From DAOUAG01 sp034432935 (GTDB lineage Bacteria; Chloroflexota; Dehalococcoidia; SM23-28-2; RBG-16-64-32): a stretch of DNA of 44,026 nt. The stretch lies in assembly GCA_034432935.1 (NCBI GenBank), contig DAOUBD010000076.1:1-44026 (forward strand), in the 5' to 3' direction. Below the pieces are notes generated by a model. That model saw nothing but the letters and a program-made list of their open reading frames with translations. It was not told the origin of the DNA and did no database searches. This document shows, piece by piece, positions 1-8,105 of this stretch. Each line of letters begins with the position of its first letter. Position 1 is the first letter of the stretch. The position numbers and the translations under genes were made by a program.

Positions 1-26
1 CTCGAAGCATGGGCGGGACGCATACT

Positions 27-60
27 CCGCTCATCCTTCGACGGGGCTCAGGATGAGCGG
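27..60. repeat. Palindromic intergenic repeat (copy 1)
   Basis: An 11-bp perfect inverted repeat (arms 27-37 and 50-60, CCGCTCATCCT / AGGATGAGCGG) encloses a 12-base loop with the TTCGACGGGGCTC core. The right arm is followed by a tail, GGGAAGGGATGTTGCGCC, which recurs almost unchanged after similar hairpins near 4640 and 34825. The element sits downstream of the acyl-CoA synthetase, so it could act as a transcript end, but there is no T-run. It is best read as one copy of a dispersed REP-like family. Confidence 0.7.
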
Positions 61-101
61 GAAGGGATGTTGCGCCGCTACACGCTCGAAACGTGGGCGG
101 C

Positions 102-1676
102 CTAGCCTGGCTGGCCGTATAGCTTGCGCAGCTCCGTCTTCAGCACCTTGCCCAAGTAGTTGCGGGGCAGCTCATCGACGAACGTGTAGTACTTCGGCGC
201 CTTGAAGCTGGCCAGGCGTTGCTTGACGAAGGTGGTGAGCTCTTCGGGCGTGGCCTGGCGCCCCTGTTTGAGAACGACGACGGCCTTCACCTCTTCGCCC
301 CACTCGACGTCGGGCACGCCGATGACGGCGGCGTCCTCGACGGCGGGGTGTTGCTGGAGCACGTTCTCGATCTCCCCGGGAGCGATGTTCTCTCCGCCGC
401 GGATGATGAGGTCCTTGGTGCGGCCGGTGATGTAGAGGTAGCCGTCTTCATCCATCCAGCCGACGTCGCCGGTGTGGAGCCAGCCCCCGCGCATGGCCTC
501 GCCGGTCTCCTCCTCGCGGCCGAGGTAGCCGGCCATGACGCGGGCGCCTTGGGCCACGATCTCGCCCTCCTGGCCGGGGCCCAGGATGTTGCCTTGGGGG
601 TCCATGATGGCCACGACCACGTCTTCCATGGGCCGGCCGACGGAGCGGAGGCGGCGCAGGCGCTTCTCGCGCTCCTCCGGCGGGCCTTCGGGTATGATGT
701 GGTCTTCGGGACCCAGGAAGGTGAGGGAGGATGTGCTCTCCGTCTGGCCGTAGGCGTTCATGAGGCCAACGTTGGGCCATTTCTTGAACTTATCGATGGC
801 GTTCACCAGGACCTCGTAGGGCATGGGGGCCGCGCCGTAGGCCAAGAGCTTCAGCGAGCTCAGGTCAGTCTTGTCGAAGTCCGGGTGCTCGATGATGCGT
901 TTGACCATGGTGGGTACGACGAAGCTGTGGGTCACCCTGTGCTCCTGAACGGCCTGAAGCCAGGCTCCTGGGTCGAATTGCGGGAGGATGACCATTTTGC
1001 GGCCTCCCCACACGGAAGAGAGCATGGTGGTGGCGCCGGCCACGTGATAGAAGGGCACCGAGACCAGTAGGCAATCGACGTTCTCGGCCGTGGGGTCGGC
1101 GGGCTCCACGGTATTCGTCACGTATACGGACATGCCGAGGTAGGTGAGGACGACGCCCTTGGGAAGGGCCGTCGTGCCGCTGGTGTATATGACTATGGTG
1201 GGATCCTGGTCGGCAACATCGGTGAAGATCTCTTCGGGGTCGTGGGCCGTGATCAGGTCTTCGTAATGGGCCATGCCCTCGGCGCGGGCGTCGATGCACA
1301 CCAGGTGCTTGACGGTGGCAAGCTCGGGCTTGATGGCGGAGGCCAGGTCTAGGTAGCGCTGGCCGACGAAGAGGACCGAGGTGCCAGAGTTGTTGCACAT
1401 ATAGGAGAGTTCTTCTTTCTTGGCGCGGTAGTTCAGGGGCACGAAGACGGCCCCCAGTTTGGCGCAGGCGTAGTAGATCTCGACGTACTGCATGGAGTTG
1501 AGGGCCATGACTGAGACGCGGTCTCCCTTGCCAACCCCCAGGGCCTGGAGGGCGTTGGCCAGGCGGTTCACCCGCTCCTGGAGCTCGGCGAAGGTGCGGG
1601 TCTTGCCCTCACAGGCCATGGCTACGCGGTCCGGGACGACGGACGAGGCGATCATCAGGAATTCTGCAGTGTTCAT
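102..1676 (-). CDS. Acyl-CoA synthetase (AMP-forming, class I adenylate-forming)
   Basis: This 524-residue enzyme should activate a carboxylic acid to its CoA thioester through an acyl-AMP intermediate. The P-loop-like motif YTSGTTALPKG is at about residues 164-173, followed by YGQTE and the hinge/A8 block TGDVGWMDEDGYLYITGR. A lysine in the C-terminal GKVLKTELR block fits the adenylation lysine. Length is normal for FadD/CaiC-type ligases. The start has a good Shine-Dalgarno (AGGAGAGGG) a few bases upstream. It is the last gene of a minus-strand run with crotonases and CoA-transferases, which supports a catabolic acyl-CoA role. The actual acid substrate cannot be read from the sequence; a medium or long chain fatty acid, or an aromatic acid, are both possible. 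Confidence 0.9.
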   Translation of the reverse strand: MNTAEFLMIASSVVPDRVAMACEGKTRTFAELQERVNRLANALQALGVGKGDRVSVMALNSMQYVEIYYACAKLGAVFVPLNYRAKKEELSYMCNNSGTSVLFVGQRYLDLASAIKPELATVKHLVCIDARAEGMAHYEDLITAHDPEEIFTDVADQDPTIVIYTSGTTALPKGVVLTYLGMSVYVTNTVEPADPTAENVDCLLVSVPFYHVAGATTMLSSVWGGRKMVILPQFDPGAWLQAVQEHRVTHSFVVPTMVKRIIEHPDFDKTDLSSLKLLAYGAAPMPYEVLVNAIDKFKKWPNVGLMNAYGQTESTSSLTFLGPEDHIIPEGPPEEREKRLRRLRSVGRPMEDVVVAIMDPQGNILGPGQEGEIVAQGARVMAGYLGREEETGEAMRGGWLHTGDVGWMDEDGYLYITGRTKDLIIRGGENIAPGEIENVLQQHPAVEDAAVIGVPDVEWGEEVKAVVVLKQGRQATPEELTTFVKQRLASFKAPKYYTFVDELPRNYLGKVLKTELRKLYGQPG

Positions 1677-1803
1677 AGGTTCCCTCTCCTGGGTGGATTC
1701 GGTTGGCGAGCGAAGGCGCCGTCTAGGGGACGCCGCCCGCGCGGGATATAAGGTATCTGAAAGCCGGTCTAGCGCGCCAGTATCTCCCAGCGCAGGCCCG
1801 GGC

Positions 1804-2298
1804 TCACGGCTGGTATTCGGGCCCCAGGGCCGGCCCCGGGATCCTGCGGCTGGTATCGACGAAGACCCGTCCGTCCCTAACGATGACGGGAAAGCGGTCC
1901 AGGCCCCGTGGGCAAGGCCCCGTAAAGCAGCGGCCGGCCAGGTCGTAGGTGGCGCCGTGACAGGGGTCGCGGAACCAACCCTTCCAGCCCCGGTACTCGA
2001 ACTCCGGGCGCCAAGGGACGGTGCATCCGGACTCGGGGTCGCGCTGGGAGAGGGCCAGGAATTCGGCTTCCCCTTGGCGGACGAGCCAGAAGTCCGGGAA
2101 ACGAACAGGCTGGTTCACCTCGAACCCGGAGGCCGGGCCGGCGTCGAAGAGGGCCTCCCCGGCCTTCTCTTGAGAGCCGCCCGAGGTTAGGAGGGCGATG
2201 GTAACCGCAAGCACGGCTGAGATGGCGCCAAGGAGGAGTACTGCCAGGGCGAGGCGGCGCCACCCATGGCGGGCGGAGGCTCCAGCCGAATCCGGCAT
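1804..2298 (-). CDS. Membrane-anchored Rieske-fold protein with lost cluster ligands
   Basis: A 164-residue protein: a short basic N-terminus, one transmembrane helix at about residues 15-37, then an extracytoplasmic Rieske-like domain. The fold is recognisable from LALSxxxxxxGCTVPW, PCHGATYDLAGR and GPxPRGLDRFPV, which are the usual landmarks. However, where CTH normally stands (first Cys and His ligands) the protein has DPE (D87, E89), and where the second ligand Cys stands it has D111; only H114 remains. The two non-ligand cysteines that form the Rieske disulfide (C92, C113) are kept. An extra pair, C124 and C129, is present. A [2Fe-2S] cluster is therefore unlikely. The start ATG has AAGGGG upstream and lies 17 bases after the crotonase stop; longer in-frame starts run through that crotonase and were discarded. 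Confidence 0.8.
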   Translation of the reverse strand: MPDSAGASARHGWRRLALAVLLLGAISAVLAVTIALLTSGGSQEKAGEALFDAGPASGFEVNQPVRFPDFWLVRQGEAEFLALSQRDPESGCTVPWRPEFEYRGWKGWFRDPCHGATYDLAGRCFTGPCPRGLDRFPVIVRDGRVFVDTSRRIPGPALGPEYQP

Positions 2299-2315
2299 AG
2301 ATGCCCCTTGCACGG

Positions 2316-3086
2316 CTACGCCCCTTTTGCCTGCCGGGTGAGAGGAGCAAGGTTGCCAGATCTGGCGGCCAGAAGTTGGCGCCCCAGGGCCGCATCCAAT
2401 GCCAGGGCGTGGGCCAACGGCATGTCGATCCCCTCGCGGAGGGCCCGCTTGGCCAGCGCCACGAAGGCGGCAGGACGGGCGGCGATGCCGCGGGCGAGCC
2501 CTTCGGCTTCGGCGTAGAGGCTGGCGCGGGGCACGACGCGGTGGACGAGGCCGTAGCGCAGCGCCGTCTGGGCATCGATGGGGTCCCCCGTGAGGATCAT
2601 CTGGGCGGCCAGGGCACGGGGGAAATGGCGTGGGAGGGTCTGGGTGCCGCCGGCTGATGGGATGTAGCCCAGGCTGACCTCGGGCAAACCCAGCCGGGCA
2701 TCTTCGGACGCGAGACGCAGGTCGCAGCACATCGGCAGCTCGATGCCTGCCCCCAGCGCGTAGCCGTGGATGGCGGCTACCAACAGCTTGCTCATGCCTA
2801 GCATGAAACCCCAAAGGTCGCGCTCGCGCCGGGCGCGCCGGGCCTCGGTGAAGGAGGGGGCGGTGCCAAACTCCGAGATGTCGGCACCTGCGGAGAAGGC
2901 CTTGTCGCCGGCGCCCCTGAAGACGATGGCGCGGACATCGGGGTCCCTTTCAGCGGCGTGGAGCGCCTCCCAGAGAAGGTCCCGCATCTCCATGTTGATG
3001 GCGTTGAGCACCTGGGGCCGGTTGAGTGTCACCCAGGCCACAATTCCGTCGCCGGACTTCTCGTAGGTGATGAGGGCATCCTTCAC
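2316..3086 (-). CDS. Enoyl-CoA hydratase/isomerase family protein (crotonase)
   Basis: A 256-residue crotonase, expected to hydrate or isomerise an enoyl-CoA in the cytoplasm. The oxyanion-hole segments are AFSAGADISEF and GYALGAGIELPMCCD, and both acid residues of true hydratases are in place: the Glu of GAGIEL and that of LPEVSLGYIPSAGG. Length is standard. It starts with GTG, preceded by GAGG five bases away, 22 bases downstream of the small gene at 3109. It probably works with the neighbouring acyl-CoA synthetase in one catabolic route. Enoyl-CoA hydratase cannot be told from related crotonases (dienoyl isomerase, feruloyl-CoA type) without structure comparison. Confidence 0.9.
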   Translation of the reverse strand: MKDALITYEKSGDGIVAWVTLNRPQVLNAINMEMRDLLWEALHAAERDPDVRAIVFRGAGDKAFSAGADISEFGTAPSFTEARRARRERDLWGFMLGMSKLLVAAIHGYALGAGIELPMCCDLRLASEDARLGLPEVSLGYIPSAGGTQTLPRHFPRALAAQMILTGDPIDAQTALRYGLVHRVVPRASLYAEAEGLARGIAARPAAFVALAKRALREGIDMPLAHALALDAALGRQLLAARSGNLAPLTRQAKGA

Positions 3087-3108
3087 GTGGGCCTCTACCT
3101 GGTGCGGC

Positions 3109-3348
3109 TCACTGCCAGTCGTGGCGGACTACGGCGCTGCGGGCTCTGGTCTGGAGGGTGCGGGCGATCTCGGCGTTGATCTTGGCGGTCAGCTCCCGCA
3201 TGCCCTCGGCGCCCGGGCGCATGGTGGTGGCCTGCCATTGGCGCAGGATGGCCCGGTCTTGGGGCGAGAGGCCAGCGCCCTCCGCCAGGCTATCGCATAT
3301 GACGCCCAGGAGCTCCCGGGCCTCTTCGCTGTCCAGTTCGAGCTTCAT
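3109..3348 (-). CDS. Small hypothetical protein, paralogue of the adjacent gene
   Basis: A 79-residue soluble protein with no signal peptide or membrane helix, not recognised as a named family. It aligns without gaps over its first 38 residues to the protein encoded just upstream (M1, L5, E9, A10, L13, I17, G26, S28, R36 and W38 shared), and again with a one-residue shift around E48, M50, L53 and N58. The two genes are four bases apart, so this is an old tandem duplication. It is predicted mostly helical. Its position inside an acyl-CoA operon suggests an accessory role, but no function can be assigned. Confidence 0.75.
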   Translation of the reverse strand: MKLELDSEEARELLGVICDSLAEGAGLSPQDRAILRQWQATTMRPGAEGMRELTAKINAEIARTLQTRARSAVVRHDWQ

Positions 3349-3352
3349 GGCG

Positions 3353-3613
3353 TTATCGCACCAGATCCTTGGTGGTGATGTAACGGCCGCGCCGCTTGAT
3401 CTGGCGTTCCATCTTCTTGTCGATATAGGTGCCGAGGGCGCGGTTCATGGCGACCGCAAGATCGGCCATCTCGGCGGTGCCTTCCGCCCGGTCCGTGCGC
3501 CAGCGGCGCACCTTCTGTTTGCCGTCCTGGGAGATGCCGCTGTGGTCGATGATGTAGCCGGTGATGGTGGTCATCAGGGACCAGGCCTCGTCTGTCTCCA
3601 GGACAATCTGCAT
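3353..3613 (-). CDS. Small hypothetical protein, paralogue of the adjacent gene
   Basis: An 86-residue basic protein starting at an ATG with a strong GGAGG eight to nine bases upstream; longer in-frame forms run into the preceding crotonase and are not needed. The sequence is MQIVLETDEA at the start, an ISxxGKQKVRRWR segment in the middle and a lysine/arginine-rich tail (KKMERQIKRRGRY). It is homologous to the next gene downstream, with identical spacing from the start to Trp38. It has no cysteines, so a metal or cluster role is unlikely. The basic C-terminus could bind nucleic acid or an acidic partner, but this is speculation. Confidence 0.75.
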   Translation of the reverse strand: MQIVLETDEAWSLMTTITGYIIDHSGISQDGKQKVRRWRTDRAEGTAEMADLAVAMNRALGTYIDKKMERQIKRRGRYITTKDLVR

Positions 3614-3668
3614 GCAGGTTTCACCTCCTGTTCGGTTTGCGAGGGGTGTTTGCCCATGCGGGTGCTCC

Positions 3669-4466
3669 TCACCTGCCTTGGAACCTGGGCAACCGCTTCT
3701 CCAGGAAGGCCCGCACGCCCTCGGCACGGTCCTGGGTCGTCTGGAGGATGATGGTGAGGTCCGTCTCGAAGCGGAGGGCCTGCTCCAGGGGCATCTCTGG
3801 CCCGCGAGATACGGCCTCCTTGGCGTAGCGCACGGCCAAGGGCCCGCGCTCAGCGATCCGCTGGGCGAGGGACGTTGCCCGTGCCAGCACCTCCTCGCGG
3901 GGGACAACCGCGTTGACGACCCCCCATTCTGCTAGCTCCCCGGCCTCCAACGGACGGCCCGAGAGCAGGGCCTCCAGCGCCCTGGCGCGGCCGGCGAGGC
4001 GGGCGAGGCGCTGGGCGCCACCGGCCAATGGCAGCAGCCCGAACTCAGCCTCCGGGAAGGCGAAGCGGGCGCCCTGGGCGGCCACCCGCAGGTCGCAAGC
4101 CAGGGCGACCTCGAAGCCGGCGCCGATGGCGTCGCCCGTGACGGCGCAGACGACGGGCTGGGGCAGCGCCGCCAGGCAGCCGAAGACATCGCCGGGGAGG
4201 CCGTAGCGTCCAAGGGCTTCGAGGGCCGCAGTGGCCTCGCCTGCGCCCTCGGCCGGGCCAAGGAGGGCCTCCCAGTCCCAGCCCTGGCAGAAGACCGGGC
4301 CCTCGGCTCGCAAGACAACCGCCTGCACGCTGTCCTGGAAGCGAAGCTCCTCGCAGGCGCTGGCCAGGGCGTGCAGTAGGGCGCCGTCTATGGCGTTCCC
4401 TCCGGCGGAGTCCGCCAGGACGAGGTGGGCGATGGGTCCTTCCCGGCTTACGGTCAAGGCAGTCAC
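3669..4466 (-). CDS. Enoyl-CoA hydratase/isomerase family protein (crotonase)
   Basis: A 265-residue crotonase. The CoA-binding segments (GDAIGAGFEVALACDLRVA; FPEAEFGLLPLAGGAQRL) carry both candidate catalytic glutamates. The first oxyanion-hole loop is unusual: FCQGWDW replaces the common FSAGADL, so the acyl pocket may differ. I chose the GTG at 4466, preceded by GAGG; the reading frame stays open to 4718, but that stretch lies in the repeat-bearing intergenic DNA and lacks family similarity. It is transcribed toward the small paralogue pair and likely belongs to the same operon. Confidence 0.85.
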   Translation of the reverse strand: MTALTVSREGPIAHLVLADSAGGNAIDGALLHALASACEELRFQDSVQAVVLRAEGPVFCQGWDWEALLGPAEGAGEATAALEALGRYGLPGDVFGCLAALPQPVVCAVTGDAIGAGFEVALACDLRVAAQGARFAFPEAEFGLLPLAGGAQRLARLAGRARALEALLSGRPLEAGELAEWGVVNAVVPREEVLARATSLAQRIAERGPLAVRYAKEAVSRGPEMPLEQALRFETDLTIILQTTQDRAEGVRAFLEKRLPRFQGR

Positions 4467-4592
4467 AGGCGTGCAACCTCGGATGGAACGGGTCTGGTGA
4501 AATGGAATTGTATCAGACGGCCGCTGCCGGGGACAGGCGGGGTTCCGCCGCCCATGCTTTCTTTCCCGAGGCCGCGCTACTGCCCGCGCGCT

Positions 4593-4648
4593 CCGCTCGC
4601 CCTTCGAGTGCCTCAGGGCGACCCTTCGACGGGGCTCAGGGCGAGCGG
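4593..4648. repeat. Palindromic intergenic repeat (copy 2)
   Basis: Arms CCGCTCGCCCT (4593-4603) and AGGGCGAGCGG (4638-4648) form an 11-bp perfect inverted repeat. Between them lies a second, nested half copy (CTTCGAGTGCCTCAGGGCGA, then CCTTCGACGGGGCTC). The tail GGAAGGGGTGTTGCGCCCC matches the tails of copies 1 and 4. The 202-base gap at 4467-4668 holds this element and nothing else I can support. Confidence 0.7.
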
Positions 4649-4668
4649 GAAGGGGTGTTGCGCCCCGG

Positions 4669-5913
4669 CTACTGGTGGACTGACCAGTCAGGCGCATCGC
4701 CCGTGACGCCTTCGGCACGGAGCGCCTCGGCCTCCTCTTCCGAGAGCCCCAAGAGGTGGCGGAAGACCCAGTGGTTGTGCTCGCCGAAGGAGGGCGGGGG
4801 CAGGCGGATGTGGGCTGGCGTCTCGCTCATGCGCCAGTGGGGGGCCTCCATCTCCCAGCACCCCGCTACGGGGTGGGAGACGAGCTCGAAGAAACCGCGG
4901 GCGCGGAGGTGTTCGTCCTCAAAGACCTCCGGCACCGTCTGCACCGGCGCTGCGGGGACGCCGGCGGCCTGGAGGGCTGCGGCCGCGGAGTGCTTGTCCT
5001 GCTGGCGGGTCCAGGCGGCGATGATGCCGTCCAGCACGTGCTGATGGCGGTAGCGGCTGGCGGCGTCGGCGAAACGCTGGTCGGCGGTCAGGCCGGGCTG
5101 GCCGATGACGGAGCAGAGGGCGGCGAACTGGGCGTCGTCCTGGCAGGCGATGGCCAGCCACTGGTCGTTTCCAGCGCAAGGGTAGCAGCCGTGGGGAGCC
5201 ATGGACGAATGGCGGTTGCCCCGGCGCCGGGGTTCCTGGCCGGTGATGGCATAGGCCACGATGAACTCCCCGATGACGTTGATGAGGTTCTCCCTCTGAG
5301 CGACCTCGATGCGCTGGCCGCGGCCGGTGCGGCGCCGTTGCCAGAGGGCGAGGGCCAACGCCCCGGCGGCGGCGATGCCGGCCATGGGGTCGCCATAGCT
5401 GATGCCGGTCTTGTGGGGAGGCCCGTCCTCGTAGCCCGTAAGGTGGCACAGCCCCGCGAGCTGTTCCACGTTTGTGCCGTAGGCGATAAAGTCCTTCTCC
5501 GGGCCGGTGCTGCCGAGGGCCGGCATGCACACCAGTATGAGCCCCGGGTTGGCCGCGGAGAGAACGTCGTACCCCAGGCCGAGGCGCTCCATGACCCCGG
5601 GGCTGAAGTTCTCGATGACGGCGTCGGCCGTAGGCACCAGGCGCAGGAAGAGTTCGCGCCCCTTCGGGTGAGAGAGGTCCAGGACGCAGCCGTACTTGTT
5701 CCGGTTGTTGTGGTTGAAGTAGGGGGACCGATCCCACACCCGGTCCACGTCTGGAGGCTGGCCGGTGAAGCTGCGCAACAGGTCCCAGCTCTTGACGGCC
5801 TCGATCTTGATCACCTCGGCTCCCATGTCGCCCAACAGACGGGTGGCGAAGGGCCCTGCCCAAGACATGGTCAGGTCTAGCACGCGGATGCCCTGCAACG
5901 GGAGACGAAACAT
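4669..5913 (-). CDS. Family III CoA-transferase (CaiB/BaiF)
   Basis: A 414-residue CaiB/BaiF-type CoA-transferase that should move CoA between two carboxylic acids through an aspartyl-CoA anhydride. The N-terminal GIRVLDLTMSWAGPFATRLLGDMGAEVIKIE block is the family Rossmann start, and the catalytic Asp is D175 in ISYGDPMAG. The downstream LWQRRRTGRGQRIEV block is also typical. Length is normal. It follows another CoA-transferase gene by 46 bases, so the pair is probably co-transcribed. The acceptor acid is unknown; formyl-CoA, succinyl-benzylsuccinate and carnitine transferases share this scaffold. Confidence 0.9.
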   Translation of the reverse strand: MFRLPLQGIRVLDLTMSWAGPFATRLLGDMGAEVIKIEAVKSWDLLRSFTGQPPDVDRVWDRSPYFNHNNRNKYGCVLDLSHPKGRELFLRLVPTADAVIENFSPGVMERLGLGYDVLSAANPGLILVCMPALGSTGPEKDFIAYGTNVEQLAGLCHLTGYEDGPPHKTGISYGDPMAGIAAAGALALALWQRRRTGRGQRIEVAQRENLINVIGEFIVAYAITGQEPRRRGNRHSSMAPHGCYPCAGNDQWLAIACQDDAQFAALCSVIGQPGLTADQRFADAASRYRHQHVLDGIIAAWTRQQDKHSAAAALQAAGVPAAPVQTVPEVFEDEHLRARGFFELVSHPVAGCWEMEAPHWRMSETPAHIRLPPPSFGEHNHWVFRHLLGLSEEEAEALRAEGVTGDAPDWSVHQ

Positions 5914-5959
5914 CAGGCGCTTGCCCCCCGTTGGATCCCGTTTGGCCTGCCAGAAGGCG

Positions 5960-7171
5960 TCATATCACTCCTCCGGCGCGTAGAATGCAGAGCTCTTGCC
6001 GCGTCAGGCCCATCTCGCCGCAGTAGATCTCGTCGTTGTGTTCGCCCAGAAGAGGCGCCCGGCCAGCGTTCCACTGGGTATCAGACATGCGAAAGGGAGG
6101 GCCGGGGTAGGTGAGCCGGCCGGCTGCAGGGTGGTCTATTTCTTGGAAGTAGGCGCGGTGCCGGAGCTGCTCCGACTCCAGCAGGTCGGCGATGCTATGG
6201 ACGAAGGCGATGGGCACCCTGGCGGCGCCCGCCTGGCGATACAGCTCTTTGGCGCTCTGGGAGCCGGCCCAGGCGTAGACGATGGCTTCCAGCTCATCGT
6301 TGTGCTGGAGCCGCGAATAGTTGTCCCGGAAGCGGGGGTCCTCGATCAGGCCGGGGCGGTCCATGGCCCGCGCCAACCCTGGCCAGTTTCGGGGCATGAC
6401 GTGCAGGCCGATGTAGCCGTCGCGGGCCGGGAAAACGCCCACCATTGCAGACAGGACGTTGCCCTTCCGGCCCGAGATGTCGCGTTTCAGGTATGACCAC
6501 CAGGGTAGGTAGAGTTCCAGGACCGAGGCGGCGCACTCCTGGATGGAGATATCGATGTGTTGGGGCACCTCCAGGGCATCGGCGTTCTGGGCGGCGATGG
6601 CCGCAGCGGCGAAGGCGTTCAGGCCGGCCTGGTAGTCGGCCTGGCTCCCCCCGCTGGCCAGGGGCTCGCGGTCTGGGTCGCCGGTCAGGGCCATCTGCCC
6701 GCTGGCGGCGAGGGCAGTTAGGTTCACCCCCTGCCAGGCGGCCCGCGGCCCAGACTGTCCGTACGGGGTGATGGAGACGAGGATGATGCGCCGCTTGATG
6801 TCGCGGAGGTCCGAGAACCCCAGGCCGAGGCTCGCCATCCGGCCCGGCGGCATGTCCTCGACAATGACGTTCGCCTCTTCGACCATCCGGCGGAAGATCC
6901 TTCGGCCCGTGGCGGAGGCGATGTCCAGGGTCACGCTGCGCTTGTTTGCCGCCAGGTAGAGCCAGACGGCCCCGGTATCCGGGTGCGGCTCGCCGCCGGC
7001 AAAGGGGCCATGGCGGCGGAGGGGGCTGCCGCTAGGCGGCTCGATGACGATGACGTCGGCGCCGTAGCCGGCGAAGAGCTTGCTGCAATAGGCGCCAGCG
7101 ATGCCGGACGAGAGGTCCAAGACGCGAAGGCTGGCGAGCCCCTCCTGCGGTTCTTCAGGCATGGCGGGCAT
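5960..7171 (-). CDS. Family III CoA-transferase (CaiB/BaiF)
   Basis: A 403-residue CoA-transferase paralogous to the next gene. It opens with LRVLDLSSGIAGAYCSKLFAGYGADVIVIE, and the catalytic Asp is D179 in GGSQADYQAG. The block that follows (AIAAQNADALEVPQHIDIS) replaces the common R-TGxGQ motif, so the subfamily differs from its neighbour. Two ATGs are possible (7171 and 7162); neither has a clear Shine-Dalgarno, so a leaderless or weakly initiated transcript is possible. It diverges from the SDR at 7293, and a shared promoter region of about 120 bases lies between. Two dissimilar CoA-transferases side by side could be a heteromer or two enzymes for two substrates. Confidence 0.88.
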   Translation of the reverse strand: MPAMPEEPQEGLASLRVLDLSSGIAGAYCSKLFAGYGADVIVIEPPSGSPLRRHGPFAGGEPHPDTGAVWLYLAANKRSVTLDIASATGRRIFRRMVEEANVIVEDMPPGRMASLGLGFSDLRDIKRRIILVSITPYGQSGPRAAWQGVNLTALAASGQMALTGDPDREPLASGGSQADYQAGLNAFAAAAIAAQNADALEVPQHIDISIQECAASVLELYLPWWSYLKRDISGRKGNVLSAMVGVFPARDGYIGLHVMPRNWPGLARAMDRPGLIEDPRFRDNYSRLQHNDELEAIVYAWAGSQSAKELYRQAGAARVPIAFVHSIADLLESEQLRHRAYFQEIDHPAAGRLTYPGPPFRMSDTQWNAGRAPLLGEHNDEIYCGEMGLTRQELCILRAGGVI

Positions 7172-7245
7172 TATGGTACGGGTACCGGCGCAGGCAGGTC
7201 AAAGCGCGGCCTGGCGCGGCTCTGGCCTGGCCGGGCGCGGGTGGC

Positions 7246-7251
7246 TATACT
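7246..7251 (+). promoter_or_regulatory. Candidate -10 box for the SDR/CoA-transferase pair
   Basis: TATACT lies 41 bases before the SDR start in the divergent intergenic region, in otherwise GC-rich DNA. No convincing -35 hexamer was found, so support is limited to the -10 match and its placement. Confidence 0.35.
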
Positions 7252-7292
7252 ACGGGCGCTGAGCCGAGCGGCGACGGGTCCAGGAGGTGACG

Positions 7293-8105
7293 ATGCCATC
7301 CTTAGAGGGAAAGGTCGGGATAGTGACGGGCGCAGGGCGTTACCGCGGCATCGGCCGGCACATCGCTTTGGCCCTGGCCCGCCACGGCGCCGATGTGGTG
7401 GTGACGGGCTCCGGCCGGCCGGCCGAGTCGCTGCCCGATGAAGAGAAGGCGATGGGTTGGCGCGACGTGGAGTCAGTGGCCGAGGAGGTACGGTCCCTCG
7501 GCCGCAGGGCGCTGGCCGTGGCCGCGGATTTGCGCAAAGCCAGTGAGGCGCAGCGGCTGGCCGATGAGACGGTGCGGGAGATGGGCCGCATCGATATTCT
7601 GGTCAACAACGCCGCGGCCGGCCGGGGCCGAGACCGGGTCCGCCTCGTCGATCTGGAAGAGAGCGAATGGCGGCGGGTGCTGGAGGTAAACCTCACGGGC
7701 ACCTTCTTGGTGACCCGGGCCGTGGGCCGGGTGATGATAGAACAGAACCAGGGTGGCAGCATCGTAAACATGTCCTCCGTGCTTGGCCGGCGCGGGATGG
7801 CCAACAACGGCGCCTACGCCACCACTAAGGCGGGCATCATCGCCTTTACTCAGGTCTTGGCGGCCGAGATGGCCCCCTACCGGATCAACGTCAATGCCGT
7901 GTGCCCCGGTCTGGTGGACACCTACCGGATGGACGACGTCATGCGCCACGATGCCGTCAGGGAGAACATCCTGCGCATGATCCCGTTGGGCCGGCCATGC
8001 CAGCCAGAGGAGGTGGGCGAGCTGGTGGCCTACCTGTGCAGCCCGCAGGGCAGCTACATCCACGGCCAGGCCATCACCATCGACGGGGGTATGCTGATGG
8101 GATGA
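7293..8105 (+). CDS. Short-chain dehydrogenase/reductase (SDR)
   Basis: A 270-residue classical SDR, a cytoplasmic NAD(P)-dependent oxidoreductase. The dinucleotide motif is TGAGRYRGIG, with two extra residues compared with the usual TGxxxGxG. NNAA and the catalytic Ser/Tyr/Lys triad (SSVLG..., YATTK) follow, and the C-terminus GQAITIDGG is standard. I take the ATG five bases after GGAGG as the start, rather than the GTG six bases earlier that overlaps that ribosome site. Its stop overlaps the next start as ATGA, so it is translationally coupled to the double CoA-transferase. A likely role is oxidation of a hydroxyacyl intermediate, but this is inferred from context only. Confidence 0.9.
   Translation: MPSLEGKVGIVTGAGRYRGIGRHIALALARHGADVVVTGSGRPAESLPDEEKAMGWRDVESVAEEVRSLGRRALAVAADLRKASEAQRLADETVREMGRIDILVNNAAAGRGRDRVRLVDLEESEWRRVLEVNLTGTFLVTRAVGRVMIEQNQGGSIVNMSSVLGRRGMANNGAYATTKAGIIAFTQVLAAEMAPYRINVNAVCPGLVDTYRMDDVMRHDAVRENILRMIPLGRPCQPEEVGELVAYLCSPQGSYIHGQAITIDGGMLMG

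Noticed and set aside
219..1070. Long plus-strand reading frame opposite the acyl-CoA synthetase
   Set aside because: It is the complement of a well-supported gene in GC-rich DNA and has no recognisable family or ribosome site.
1492..2190. 232-codon plus-strand frame across the synthetase start and the Rieske gene
   Set aside because: It overlaps two supported minus-strand genes and shows no domain similarity.
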